The notes beneath the pieces were generated by a model that saw only the letters and a program-made list of their open reading frames with translations, was not told where the DNA came from and did no database searches. The position numbers were made by a program, and so were the translations under genes. Below are positions 32,988 through 40,376 of a stretch of DNA of 64,000 bases, in pieces. The first letter of the stretch is position 1, and each line of letters starts with the position of its first letter. This DNA comes from Streptomyces echinoruber (lineage in GTDB: Bacteria; Actinomycetota; Actinomycetes; Streptomycetales; Streptomycetaceae), in contig NZ_BMWH01000002.1 of the NCBI RefSeq assembly GCF_014651135.1, positions 248,001 through 312,000 on the forward strand, written 5' to 3'.

Positions 32988-33830
32988 TTGGCCAGGTGCC
33001 AGTGCGGCGGAGGCGGCTGCAACTGCGTCGTCATCGCCGGTGAGAACACGGACGTGACGGGCAGCGGCAGCCCCGCGAACCCGTACGTGGTGAACGCCGA
33101 GACGAACTGCGGCCAGGTGCGCACCTGCATCGCGGCCGGGCCGGGCCTCGACTACGACCCCGCGACCGGCATCGTCAGCGCGGACCTGTCCGAGCAGGCC
33201 GGCAACAACCTCATCCTCGCCCCGGACGGCGGCCTGTTCGTACCGACCGGCGCGGCGACGGTGTCGGCCGGCTGCGGCCTGACCGGCAACGGCTCGGCGA
33301 GCAACCCGATCCGAGTGGCCACCGGCTCGTGGCCGTACGAGTGTGATCTCGACACGCTCGCCTCCGGCGTCTACTGCGACAGCACCGGCGTGCTGCGGAG
33401 CGAGCCCCCGGCGCGGGCCCGGTTCCAGCAGAACACCCTGAACAACACCCTGGCCAGCCCGGCGCTGGTGCCGACCGTCTCCGAGCAGCAGGTCGCCACG
33501 CTTCAGCTGAGCATCGTCAACCCGGACCCGTGCCGGGACGCGCTGTGCCTGCTGTTCCAGGAGGTCGACATCGACCTGACGTTGCCGCCGAACTCCGGCG
33601 GCATGTACGGGATCGACACCGACGACATGGTGCACCTCGGCAACACCGGCAGCGGCACGATCACCGGCACGCACGCGCAGGTCAACAAGTTGACGAACCT
33701 GACCTTGACGGCGGGCGAGACGAGCACGCACACCATGTCGATCGTGATGGGCCGCGGCTCCGGCAGCGCCCGCTACTCCCGCATCCAGGCCACGCTCCGC
33801 GCGTGGGTGATCTCCCTCCCGACCGCCTAG
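32988..33830 (+). CDS. Tail fibre / receptor-binding candidate
   Basis: A 280-residue protein. TTG 32988 is chosen: AAGGAG lies nine bases upstream and it yields MARCQCGGGGCNC, which parallels the MARACAC start of the previous fibre. GTG 32982 is also in frame but too close. The N-terminal 110 residues have repeated 'GsGspanPy.v' units (VTGSGSPANPYVVN, LTGNGSASNPIRVA). The C-terminal part is a beta sandwich (VDIDLTLPPNSGGMYGID, VNKLTNLTLTAGETSTHTMSIVMG). Probably a trimeric host-binding fibre. Confidence 0.65.
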   Translation: MARCQCGGGGCNCVVIAGENTDVTGSGSPANPYVVNAETNCGQVRTCIAAGPGLDYDPATGIVSADLSEQAGNNLILAPDGGLFVPTGAATVSAGCGLTGNGSASNPIRVATGSWPYECDLDTLASGVYCDSTGVLRSEPPARARFQQNTLNNTLASPALVPTVSEQQVATLQLSIVNPDPCRDALCLLFQEVDIDLTLPPNSGGMYGIDTDDMVHLGNTGSGTITGTHAQVNKLTNLTLTAGETSTHTMSIVMGRGSGSARYSRIQATLRAWVISLPTA

Positions 33831-33839
33831 GGGCCCGCC

Positions 33840-34190
33840 GTGTACGAGAAGACGTTCTACTACCTGTATCCGGACGGGTCCATTACGGCCCGGACCGTCG
33901 TTGGCGACGGGCCCATCACGCACCCCGAGGGCGTCGTCCTGCTGTCCCGCGAGGAGTACGAGCAGCGGCTCGCCGCGATCGAGGCGCAGCGCGCGCAGGA
34001 AGCCGAGGACACCCGCGCGGCGGAGACGGAGCAGAAGCGGCTCGACTACCTCGCGCTGATCGCGCTCGGCCTGCCGCCCGAGACGGCATCGCGGATCACC
34101 GGCTACGTCCCGCCGCCCGAGCCGGAGCCCGACGAGCAGACCGATCTGCCGCCGACCGACGAGCCCGCGTCGACCGAGGAGAGTGACTGA
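33840..34190 (+). CDS. Small coiled-coil phage protein
   Basis: A 116-residue protein with GTG start. The N-terminal 40 residues form a strand-turn unit (YLYPDGSITARTVVGDGP), then a charged helix (EEYEQRLAAIEAQRAQEAEDTRAAETEQKRLDYL) and an acidic proline-rich tail. It overlaps the amidase start by one base. It could be a fibre accessory or a lysis-timing factor; unknown. Confidence 0.65.
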   Translation: MYEKTFYYLYPDGSITARTVVGDGPITHPEGVVLLSREEYEQRLAAIEAQRAQEAEDTRAAETEQKRLDYLALIALGLPPETASRITGYVPPPEPEPDEQTDLPPTDEPASTEESD

Positions 34191-35164
34191 TGTCCTGGTG
34201 CCCGTTCGCGAAGAAGTTGGAGCTCCAGCCGGAGAGCGATGTGCAGCCGGCGATCCGGCCGACGCAGTTCGTCGTGCACAGCATCGTCGCGCCGTGGACG
34301 CCCGAGCGCACGTACGAGTATTGGCGCGACTCGACAGCCCTTGAGAGTCACTTCGGGCTCGGCTACGACGGCGCCCTGGCACAGTTCATCGGCACGCAGA
34401 CCCGCGCGGACGCCAACGCCGCGGCGAACCGCCGGGCCGACGGCACCGGCGCCGTGTCGCTGGAGTCGGCCTCCAACCTGCAGGCGTCGGATCCGTGGAC
34501 GGCGGCGCAGGTCGAGACGCTGATCCGGCTCGGCGTGTGGCTGCACCAGGAGCACGGTATCCCGCTGAGGCTGTGCCGCACCTGGGACGACCCCGGCTAC
34601 GGCTACCACCGCATGTTCCCGGAGTGGAACCCCGACGGCCACACGTGCCCCGGCGATGCCCGCGTGCAGCAGTTCCGCGAGGTCGTCTTCCCCGGGATCG
34701 TCGCGCGTGCCAACGGCCAGACCCAGCCCCCGAAGGAGGACGACGCCGTGCCCGACTTTGTGAACCTCGGCCTGGCCAAGCCGTTCACGCTGAAGCCTGG
34801 CTCCTGGGACAGCGTGGAGTTCACCACCGAGTGGAGCGACGAGCCCGATGGCCACGCCGCCGGCGGCAGCGTGTTCGTGCGCGGCGCCGCGCGCTTCACC
34901 GGCAGCGTCGCCCTGGCCCTCTCCGGGCTGCCCGTCGGCCAGGTCGTTCAAGTCCGGCCGTCGGAGTACGAGGGCGACACCCACAAGGCCGACCACCCGA
35001 TCAGCGAGATCACCGGCACGGCCGGCGGCACGTACAGCGTCGTGCCCCTGACCGGGAAGCTCGCCGCCGGGCGCGGTATGCGCGTGCGGCTGCTGAACCA
35101 GTCGAGCGTGCCGGTCACCATCACCAGCGCCGTACTGAAGGCGCTCATCTTCAAGGAGTCCTGA
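34190..35164 (+). CDS. Endolysin, N-acetylmuramoyl-L-alanine amidase
   Basis: Cell-wall hydrolase of 324 residues, with ATG overlapping the previous stop. Residues 20-175 match the Amidase_2 / peptidoglycan-recognition fold: zinc ligands are the His of FVVHSIV near residue 30, the His of GYGYHRMF near 142 and the Cys of HTCPGD near 155. A QTQPPKEDD linker leads to a C-terminal beta-sandwich (residues 195-324) of the kind used for wall binding in Streptomyces phage lysins. The gene overlaps the holin candidate downstream by one base. Confidence 0.85.
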   Translation: MSWCPFAKKLELQPESDVQPAIRPTQFVVHSIVAPWTPERTYEYWRDSTALESHFGLGYDGALAQFIGTQTRADANAAANRRADGTGAVSLESASNLQASDPWTAAQVETLIRLGVWLHQEHGIPLRLCRTWDDPGYGYHRMFPEWNPDGHTCPGDARVQQFREVVFPGIVARANGQTQPPKEDDAVPDFVNLGLAKPFTLKPGSWDSVEFTTEWSDEPDGHAAGGSVFVRGAARFTGSVALALSGLPVGQVVQVRPSEYEGDTHKADHPISEITGTAGGTYSVVPLTGKLAAGRGMRVRLLNQSSVPVTITSAVLKALIFKES

Positions 35165-35457
35165 TGCTGCTGCCCTCCGTTCTGCGTACTGTGGTGCCGC
35201 TCGTCGCCGGGTGGATCATCGTTGCCCTGACCCACCTCGGGTTCAGCCTCGGCAGCGACACGGCGCAGACAGCTGTCACGCTCGCCGTCGCAGGCTCCTA
35301 CTACGTGCTGTTCCGGCTCGTTGAGCGGCTCGCCGAGAAGCTGGGCGGCCCGGCGTGGGTCAAGGGCGCGGCCGGGGCGCTGCTGGGCTGGGCGCGGCCG
35401 CCGCGGTACCGGTCGACGGACGACGTCGCCGACCTGATCCGGCAGAGCCGGTCATGA
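35164..35457 (+). CDS. Holin candidate 1
   Basis: A 97-residue membrane protein with two hydrophobic segments (residues 8-25 and 36-52, VVPLVAGWIIVALTHLGF and TAVTLAVAGSYYVLFRLV), then a basic amphipathic C-terminus. Size, topology and position right after the amidase fit a holin. It overlaps the next gene by 4 nt. Confidence 0.75.
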   Translation: MLLPSVLRTVVPLVAGWIIVALTHLGFSLGSDTAQTAVTLAVAGSYYVLFRLVERLAEKLGGPAWVKGAAGALLGWARPPRYRSTDDVADLIRQSRS

Positions 35458-35774
35458 CCACGCAACCGCCGGACCCCGGTGTCTACATCTCGCCGGCGCA
35501 GACCTACGCCGAGGTGCAGCGGCTCGGGCGGAAGGTGGACCAGATCGACGGCAAGCTCGACCGGCTCCTTGAGGACAACCGGGAGATCAAGAGGGACCTG
35601 TCGGATCACGAGTCGCGTATCCGCTTGCTGGAACTCGGCGAGACGCCGCGGCAGCAGCGGGATGAAGCCCGGCTCGTCGCGTTGGAGACGCGGCGCTGGC
35701 CGCTACCGACGATCGGCGCGGTGACTGGCGTCGCGGGCGTGGCGACCGCCATCATCGCGCTGTTCGTGCGCTGA
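35454..35774 (+). CDS. Holin-associated coiled-coil membrane protein
   Basis: A 106-residue protein overlapping the holin candidate (ATGA). Residues 18-80 are a heptad coiled coil (YAEVQRLGRKVDQIDGKLDRLL and on). The last 22 residues form one membrane anchor (TIGAVTGVAGVATAIIALFV). The layout resembles XhlA-type partners of phage holins. Last gene of the lysis unit before the terminator. Confidence 0.7.
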   Translation: MTTQPPDPGVYISPAQTYAEVQRLGRKVDQIDGKLDRLLEDNREIKRDLSDHESRIRLLELGETPRQQRDEARLVALETRRWPLPTIGAVTGVAGVATAIIALFVR

Positions 35775-35801
35775 CGGCCCTGGACTGAGCCCTCGTCCCT
35801 A

Positions 35802-35821
35802 CCCCGCTCCGGGGGGCGGGG
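35802..35821 (+). terminator. Terminator after the lysis operon
   Basis: CCCCGC and GCGGGG with extra G/C pairs in the loop, 27 nt after the last lysis stop. It probably ends the main late transcript. Confidence 0.6.
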
Positions 35822-35829
35822 GCTCTGCC

Positions 35830-36222
35830 ATGCTGGCGGGTATGGATGACGCATCTGACCTCGATGAGTGGTTCGCCCGCCTGCCCAAGCCGTCGCCGAG
35901 CGAGGGACTCGCCGAGCTGCTGGCCGCGCGTGAGGCTGCCGCAGCGGCGCCCGAGCTGTCGACGATACCGATGCCCGAATTCCCGTATCCGCTGTCGCAC
36001 CCGCTCGGCGGCACCATGCGGTTCTCGTGTGCGCTCGGCTGCGGCTGGTACCACGACGAGAACCCGATACGCGAGGAGCGTGAGCCGCTCGTCCTGCCGG
36101 CCGACCCCGAGAAGTGGCGACAGGCGCTCGCCGTGCGCGCCGAAGTCCGCGGCGCCGCGTTCCGGGCGCGCGTCGAAGGCGCGATCGCCGACCACTTCGC
36201 GCAGGCCCACCCCGGCCGCTGA
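35830..36222 (+). CDS. Hypothetical phage-type protein with CALGCGWYHDE motif
   Basis: A 130-residue protein (ATG 35830, or ATG 35842). CALGCGWYHDENP near residue 67 is a compact Cys/His motif of the style common in small Streptomyces phage proteins. The rest is acidic helix before it and a basic helix (RAEVRGAAFRARVEGAIADHFAQAHPG) after it. It is the last gene reading in the phage direction with phage character. A GGGCGG-TGT-CCGCCC hairpin follows at 36237-36251. Confidence 0.6.
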   Translation: MLAGMDDASDLDEWFARLPKPSPSEGLAELLAAREAAAAAPELSTIPMPEFPYPLSHPLGGTMRFSCALGCGWYHDENPIREEREPLVLPADPEKWRQALAVRAEVRGAAFRARVEGAIADHFAQAHPGR

Positions 36223-36310
36223 CGGCCCCGGCCGCCGGGCGGTGTCCGCCCCTGGCGCTACTCGGTAGGTCCCGCCCCTGCTCGGCTGCTCGCCGACGGG
36301 GGCGGTGACG

Positions 36311-36496
36311 TCACGCGGTCGGCCCGACGTCGTTCTGGAAAAGCGCGCCCCACTCCTCGAGGAGGCGTTGGTACTGCGCTGCACGCTCGGCGGCGTTGAC
36401 CGGGGTGACGGGCTGGGACATGAGCCGGCGGATACGGTCGTTGACGTCTGCGAGGGCAAGGCAGAGCTGGCCGTGAGGCCGCGGGCAGGCGTGCAT
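36311..36496 (-). CDS. Small hypothetical protein, opposite strand
   Basis: A 61-residue protein on the minus strand: MHACPRPHGQLCLALADVN, then RIRRLMSQPVTPVNAAERAAQYQRLLEEWGALF. The helical heptads in the second half look like real protein. It marks the change of coding strand at the end of the phage late region and belongs with the minus-strand genes that follow. Function unknown. Confidence 0.5.
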   Translation of the reverse strand: MHACPRPHGQLCLALADVNDRIRRLMSQPVTPVNAAERAAQYQRLLEEWGALFQNDVGPTA

Positions 36497-36586
36497 GGCG
36501 TAACGGTACGAACCGGCGCTGACAACGCCCGTAGCCAGGGCGGACGTCGACGGTCACGCGGAAGACGGCGGCTGAGGCCCGCTGGC

Positions 36587-37081
36587 CTACTTGTCCTTCG
36601 GCTCGCCCGCGGCCAGGCCGGGGGCGAGCCGGGCACAACGCGCGGCGTAGGCCGCGAGATGGCGGGCCTCGAACACGGTCGCGTCCCAGTCCTCCGCCCG
36701 TACGTCACCGCCCGGCCAGATGTATGCCCAGCCGGACGTGCCGTTGGACAGGAGCACTTCCCGTAGGTCGTACCGTTCATCCTCGAACGCATCAAGGATG
36801 CGCCATTCCTCGCTGCTCAGGTCGGTGAGGACCACCCCGGACGCCGCGCCTCCGAACCTGTTGACGACGAGTCCGGGGTAGACACGGCCTTCGAGCGCGG
36901 CGGCGCGATACCCGGGGGCGCACGCTGGGGCCCGTTCCGGAATCCGCCCCAGCAGGGCCTTGAGGACGGCGTCGAACTGGAGCGTGCCGTAGCAGAACAG
37001 CACGTCGGGGTCTTGCGAGAGTCGGTTCCGGCGACCAGAGGTCTCCGGGACCGGGGCGGGGCTGGTGATCGTGTGCGTCAT
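36587..37081 (-). CDS. Gamma-glutamylcyclotransferase-like (AIG2/GGCT) protein
   Basis: A 164-residue minus-strand protein. FCYGTLQFDAVLKALLGR near residue 29 is the glycine-loop YGTL motif, and LDAFEDERYDLREVLL near residue 95 carries the conserved Glu of the cyclotransferase fold. Family members cleave gamma-glutamyl amines to 5-oxoproline; the substrate here is unknown. It ends close to the GNAT gene upstream and is probably cotranscribed with it. Confidence 0.75.
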   Translation of the reverse strand: MTHTITSPAPVPETSGRRNRLSQDPDVLFCYGTLQFDAVLKALLGRIPERAPACAPGYRAAALEGRVYPGLVVNRFGGAASGVVLTDLSSEEWRILDAFEDERYDLREVLLSNGTSGWAYIWPGGDVRAEDWDATVFEARHLAAYAARCARLAPGLAAGEPKDK

Positions 37082-37096
37082 GTGCGTTCCGGTGTC

Positions 37097-37642
37097 TCAG
37101 CAGGAGGGCAGGTACATCGCGTCGTAGACGGGCGACTCTGGAGCGTGCTTGATCTGTCCCAGGATCGTGTACCCCCACCGAAGGTATGCACCGTGGGCGG
37201 GCTCGTTGCCTACGATGCAGGTCAATACGGTGACCCTCTCCGTGCGGCCCGCGATCACCGTGTCGTGGATTTGGCGGCCAAGTCCCCGGTTCTGCAGTTC
37301 GGGGAGCACCATCAGCTCGCGGAGCCAGAAGATGCCGCCGGCGCCGGCTAGGTCGACCAGCTCGGTGGGCCGCCGGTTACCGAGGGAGACCCACCACGGC
37401 TTGTCGGCTGGCAGTGTTGCGCCGTGCACGTATCCGACGATCCGGCCGTCCAGCCGGGCAGTGACGGTCTCGAATCCCTCGGTGTCGTAAGCAGCCTCCA
37501 GCCTGGACCGGAAGGACTCGACTGAGAAGAACGGGTCACCGATGTACGGGGGAACGTCGTACACCTTGGCGTAGACGTCGACCAGCTCGGAGGTTATGGC
37601 CTTCGCCGACTTTGCATCATGCCGCTGGAACCCAAGGTCCAC
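37097..37642 (-). CDS. GNAT family N-acetyltransferase
   Basis: A 181-residue minus-strand protein with GTG start. WLRELMVLPELQNRGLGRQIHD (residues about 105-127) is the acetyl-CoA-binding motif A (Q/RxxGxG), preceded by ARLDGRIVGYVHG and followed by NEPAHGAYLRWGYTILG. All GNAT motifs are intact. It lies 15 nt from the GGCT-like gene and 27 nt from the TPR regulator, all on the same strand, so an operon is likely. The acetylated substrate is unknown. Confidence 0.8.
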   Translation of the reverse strand: MDLGFQRHDAKSAKAITSELVDVYAKVYDVPPYIGDPFFSVESFRSRLEAAYDTEGFETVTARLDGRIVGYVHGATLPADKPWWVSLGNRRPTELVDLAGAGGIFWLRELMVLPELQNRGLGRQIHDTVIAGRTERVTVLTCIVGNEPAHGAYLRWGYTILGQIKHAPESPVYDAMYLPSC

Positions 37643-37669
37643 GGTGTGTACTCACTCTCCTCGTTCTGC

Positions 37670-38989
37670 TCACGCGACGTACGCGCGGATCTGTTCCAGT
37701 AGGTCCCCCACTCCGCGGGCGCGGTGGTGGAGAAGCATGTCGTCATGAACGATCTTCAACTGAGCGACCGTCCGCGCGGAAGACACGCCGCTCTCGACAA
37801 GCCTGAGCGCGGCGGACGCGGCCGCTATTCCGTGGTCGACGTCACCGTTCGCGACCGCCGCAACCGATAGCCGGCCGAGGCACATACCCCGGTTACGGGA
37901 GTGGGCGACGTCTTGCAGTGCTTCGGAGCGAGCGAGGAGCTTTTGCGCACGATCCGTCTGGCCGAGGTCGAGACGGCACATTCCCTCCAGGCAGGTCAGC
38001 TCTGCAAGGTTGAGGAACAAGACCCAGTCCGGGTCCTGGTCGCTTTCTCCACGCTCCCACTCCTGCCAGGCCCGCTTGATGGCAGCCTCGCAGTTGAAGG
38101 CGTCTCCGACCCGGGCGTGGCCCTGCGCCTCGCGGATCGCGAGGAGAGCGGTGACACGGGGAGGCGCGTTCCAGAGTTCCGCATGCCGCTGGCCCAACCG
38201 TGCGAAGCGAATCGCCTCACGACCCTTGTTCAGGTCGACTGCCTGTCGAGCCATGTTGCCCAGCGTGCGGCTGGCCAGCACGTCGTCGCCGGTGTAGTTG
38301 GCCGCGTTCAGCGCCTCGGAAAAATACTGACGGGCCTTCGTCTGGAGACCGGCGTCATAGCAGAACCACCCGAGCGATGTGGTGAGCTTCCCAGCCAAGG
38401 CATGGAGCTGCTGTCCCAAGGGCTCGTCGTAGATACCCCGATCGATCATGTGGTGTGTCCAAAGAAGGTGCGCCCGGGTCGGCCGCCACAGCCGACCAGC
38501 GCCGAACTGCTGATCGATCGCGTAGTTGTCGTCCGCGGCCTCGGAAAGCAGTTGCACTTCGTCCGGCGAGATTCGCCATGCCCCCGACCGATTCGTACCG
38601 GTGGTGGTCTCGGTCAACCACGGTGGTGGTGCTTCATCGTTGAGGGCGCTCGAACTCTCGGCGGCCAACACCGGGTCGACCGGGGAGTCCTGGCCGAGCA
38701 GAGGTACCGGGGTGAGGACTTGAGGGTCGCTGCGGTCGCGCAGCGGCGGCCGCAACCCCAGCTCCTCGACGGGACGCTTCCAGTAAGCCTCCAACACCGC
38801 GCGGGCCTCGGGGTGCGGCCACGGGGGTTCGTCTGCCGTCTCCCACTTCCTCAGCTGGCGGACACTGAACGTGGGCGCCTTGCGGATGCGACGCTCGGCG
38901 TAGAGACGCCTGGCCAAGGCGCCGAGTTCTTCAACCACGTCCTCCTGCGTCCGGTTCGTGCGGATGCGTAACCGCATGAGTTCACGCAT
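37670..38989 (-). CDS. HTH/TPR transcriptional regulator
   Basis: A 439-residue minus-strand protein. ATG 38989 has AGGGG 6 nt upstream; a GTG at 38995 is also possible. Residues 1-75 form an atypical DNA-binding region (RIRTNRTQEDVVEELGALARRLYAERR, then FSVRQLRKWET). Residues 150-440 are tetratricopeptide-like repeats (ARQYFSEALNAANYTGD, CEAAIKRAWQEW, TDRAQKLLARSEAL). This is a common Streptomyces regulator class responding to peptides or small ligands. It diverges from the gene at 39224 across a palindrome and may control it. Confidence 0.75.
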   Translation of the reverse strand: MRELMRLRIRTNRTQEDVVEELGALARRLYAERRIRKAPTFSVRQLRKWETADEPPWPHPEARAVLEAYWKRPVEELGLRPPLRDRSDPQVLTPVPLLGQDSPVDPVLAAESSSALNDEAPPPWLTETTTGTNRSGAWRISPDEVQLLSEAADDNYAIDQQFGAGRLWRPTRAHLLWTHHMIDRGIYDEPLGQQLHALAGKLTTSLGWFCYDAGLQTKARQYFSEALNAANYTGDDVLASRTLGNMARQAVDLNKGREAIRFARLGQRHAELWNAPPRVTALLAIREAQGHARVGDAFNCEAAIKRAWQEWERGESDQDPDWVLFLNLAELTCLEGMCRLDLGQTDRAQKLLARSEALQDVAHSRNRGMCLGRLSVAAVANGDVDHGIAAASAALRLVESGVSSARTVAQLKIVHDDMLLHHRARGVGDLLEQIRAYVA

Positions 38990-39184
38990 GGCCACCCCTC
39001 GACGTCCGGCTTCCGCCTCACCGTAGCGACTTCGGCCGCGGTACGTGAGGATTCGTCAACAGAAAGCCCTGGTCAGAGGGAAAGGACCGGCGAAAGGGCC
39101 GGTGCGGGGCCGGTAAGGGACCGGAAGAGTTCCGGCCGAAAGACCTGTTCACATCCCGGCGTCTTCGCTGCACTAGGTCACGCC

Positions 39185-39201
39185 GCACACACCGTGTGTG
39201 C
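39185..39201 (+). promoter_or_regulatory. Perfect palindrome, operator candidate
   Basis: GCACACAC, one C, GTGTGTGC: 17 nt of perfect dyad 22 bp upstream of the ATG at 39224, in the 234-bp space between divergent genes. It is a candidate site for the TPR regulator. The rest of this gap is GC-rich with GGCCGG-type runs and no clear promoter. Confidence 0.5.
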
Positions 39202-39223
39202 CGCCGTGATTCCGGGAGGGCTC

Positions 39224-39799
39224 ATGGAAACGCGCGAAGCCGTCGAAGCCGAGGCACTGTCCGCGTGGTTCGCTGCAGCGACCTCGGATCCGGACACCTC
39301 GGTTAGTCGGTGGCGAGAGAACCCCCACCTCCCTCGGCGGCTCCAGTGCGGCATGACGTTCGACGTCGTGATGGCCGACCGTTCCCTGATCGACACGGCG
39401 TACCGGCTCCTCGCTGAGTACGAGCAGCCGCTCGGTCCCGCCGTGCAGTTCACGGCCCTGCGCTCCGCGGCCGTCTTGGTGCCCGTAGGAACCGCTGTTC
39501 GTTGGCCCCGTCTCGTGGGTACCGCGCAGTGGCCCGAGCGACGCCCCCGGCCTGTCTGTCTCAGCGCCGGACACATGATCCTCGTGCCCGCCCCGGCTCC
39601 GACCGGCCACCTCGCACAGTGGCTGGAGCCGCCCGACGTCGAGCAGCTCACCGGCGGAACACCGTTGCTCACCAGCCCCGTCCCTCTCGCACGCTGCATC
39701 ACAGAAGCCCAAGCCCTCCTCGGTCCCACACAGCGGCCTTCTCTGCGTAGGACCACGTCGGCCGTCAGGTCGCTCCTGCACGCCCTCCAGAGGACGTGA
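39224..39799 (+). CDS. Hypothetical protein, degenerate prim-pol-like
   Basis: A 191-residue protein. ATG 39224 follows GGGAGGG; a GTG at 39194 lies inside the palindrome and is rejected. Phrases such as FDVVMADRSLIDTAYRLL, AVLVPVGTAVRWPRLVGT and GHMILVPAPAPTGHLAQWLEPPD echo the N-terminal bifunctional primase/polymerase-like proteins widespread in Streptomyces, without visible catalytic acids. Probably not an enzyme. It lies upstream of the RsbW-like ATPase in the same direction. Confidence 0.6.
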   Translation: METREAVEAEALSAWFAAATSDPDTSVSRWRENPHLPRRLQCGMTFDVVMADRSLIDTAYRLLAEYEQPLGPAVQFTALRSAAVLVPVGTAVRWPRLVGTAQWPERRPRPVCLSAGHMILVPAPAPTGHLAQWLEPPDVEQLTGGTPLLTSPVPLARCITEAQALLGPTQRPSLRRTTSAVRSLLHALQRT

Positions 39800-39881
39800 T
39801 GACGGCGACAGCCGTTTAGGAACCGCTGCCCGCTCCCCGTTCCCTTCCGTGGGGAACGGGCACAGACCAGGGAGTACCCGT

Positions 39882-40376
39882 ATGCCCTCCAGAGCTGCCG
39901 GAGAGCAGGCCGTGGACCGGCTCCAGGACGCTCCACCGATCGACCTGCCGGCCTTCGACATAGCGCTGCCCTGCGAGCCGTCCCGTGTCCGGGTCGCGCG
40001 GCAGGCATGCACGGCGTGGGCCCGGCAGCACTGCCGACTGCCGGAGCCGCAGGTCGGCGTTCTGGAACTGGTGGTCTCCGAGCTGTGCACGAACGCGGTC
40101 CGGCACGGCCGGGGCGAGGAGTTCCTCGTACGCGGCTGGATGCCGACGTGCCTCTGGGTGCGCCTGGAGGTTCACGACCGCACGCCGTCGGCCGTCCCCG
40201 TTCCCCAGCGCGCCGGCCCGGAGGCCGTGGGCGGGCGAGGCCTGTTCCTCGTCGACGCGCTCCTGGCGGACCTCAAGGGCACCTGGGGGTTCAGCTCCAA
40301 CGGCTCGATGGCCTGGTGCCAGGTGCCCACCACCCTGCCCTGTTCCAACCTGAGTGTTGAGGAACTCGATGTCTGA
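39882..40376 (+). CDS. RsbW-like HATPase (serine kinase/anti-sigma type)
   Basis: A 164-residue stand-alone GHKL ATPase. The N box is ELVVSELCTNAVRHG (residues 62-76), and GGRGLFLVDALLADL near 119 forms the G box. ATG follows GGGAG. Proteins of this class act as anti-sigma factors or serine kinases of anti-anti-sigma partners. Its end overlaps the start of the conservon kinase by 8 nt, so it is translationally coupled to it, an unusual addition to a conservon. Confidence 0.8.
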   Translation: MPSRAAGEQAVDRLQDAPPIDLPAFDIALPCEPSRVRVARQACTAWARQHCRLPEPQVGVLELVVSELCTNAVRHGRGEEFLVRGWMPTCLWVRLEVHDRTPSAVPVPQRAGPEAVGGRGLFLVDALLADLKGTWGFSSNGSMAWCQVPTTLPCSNLSVEELDV

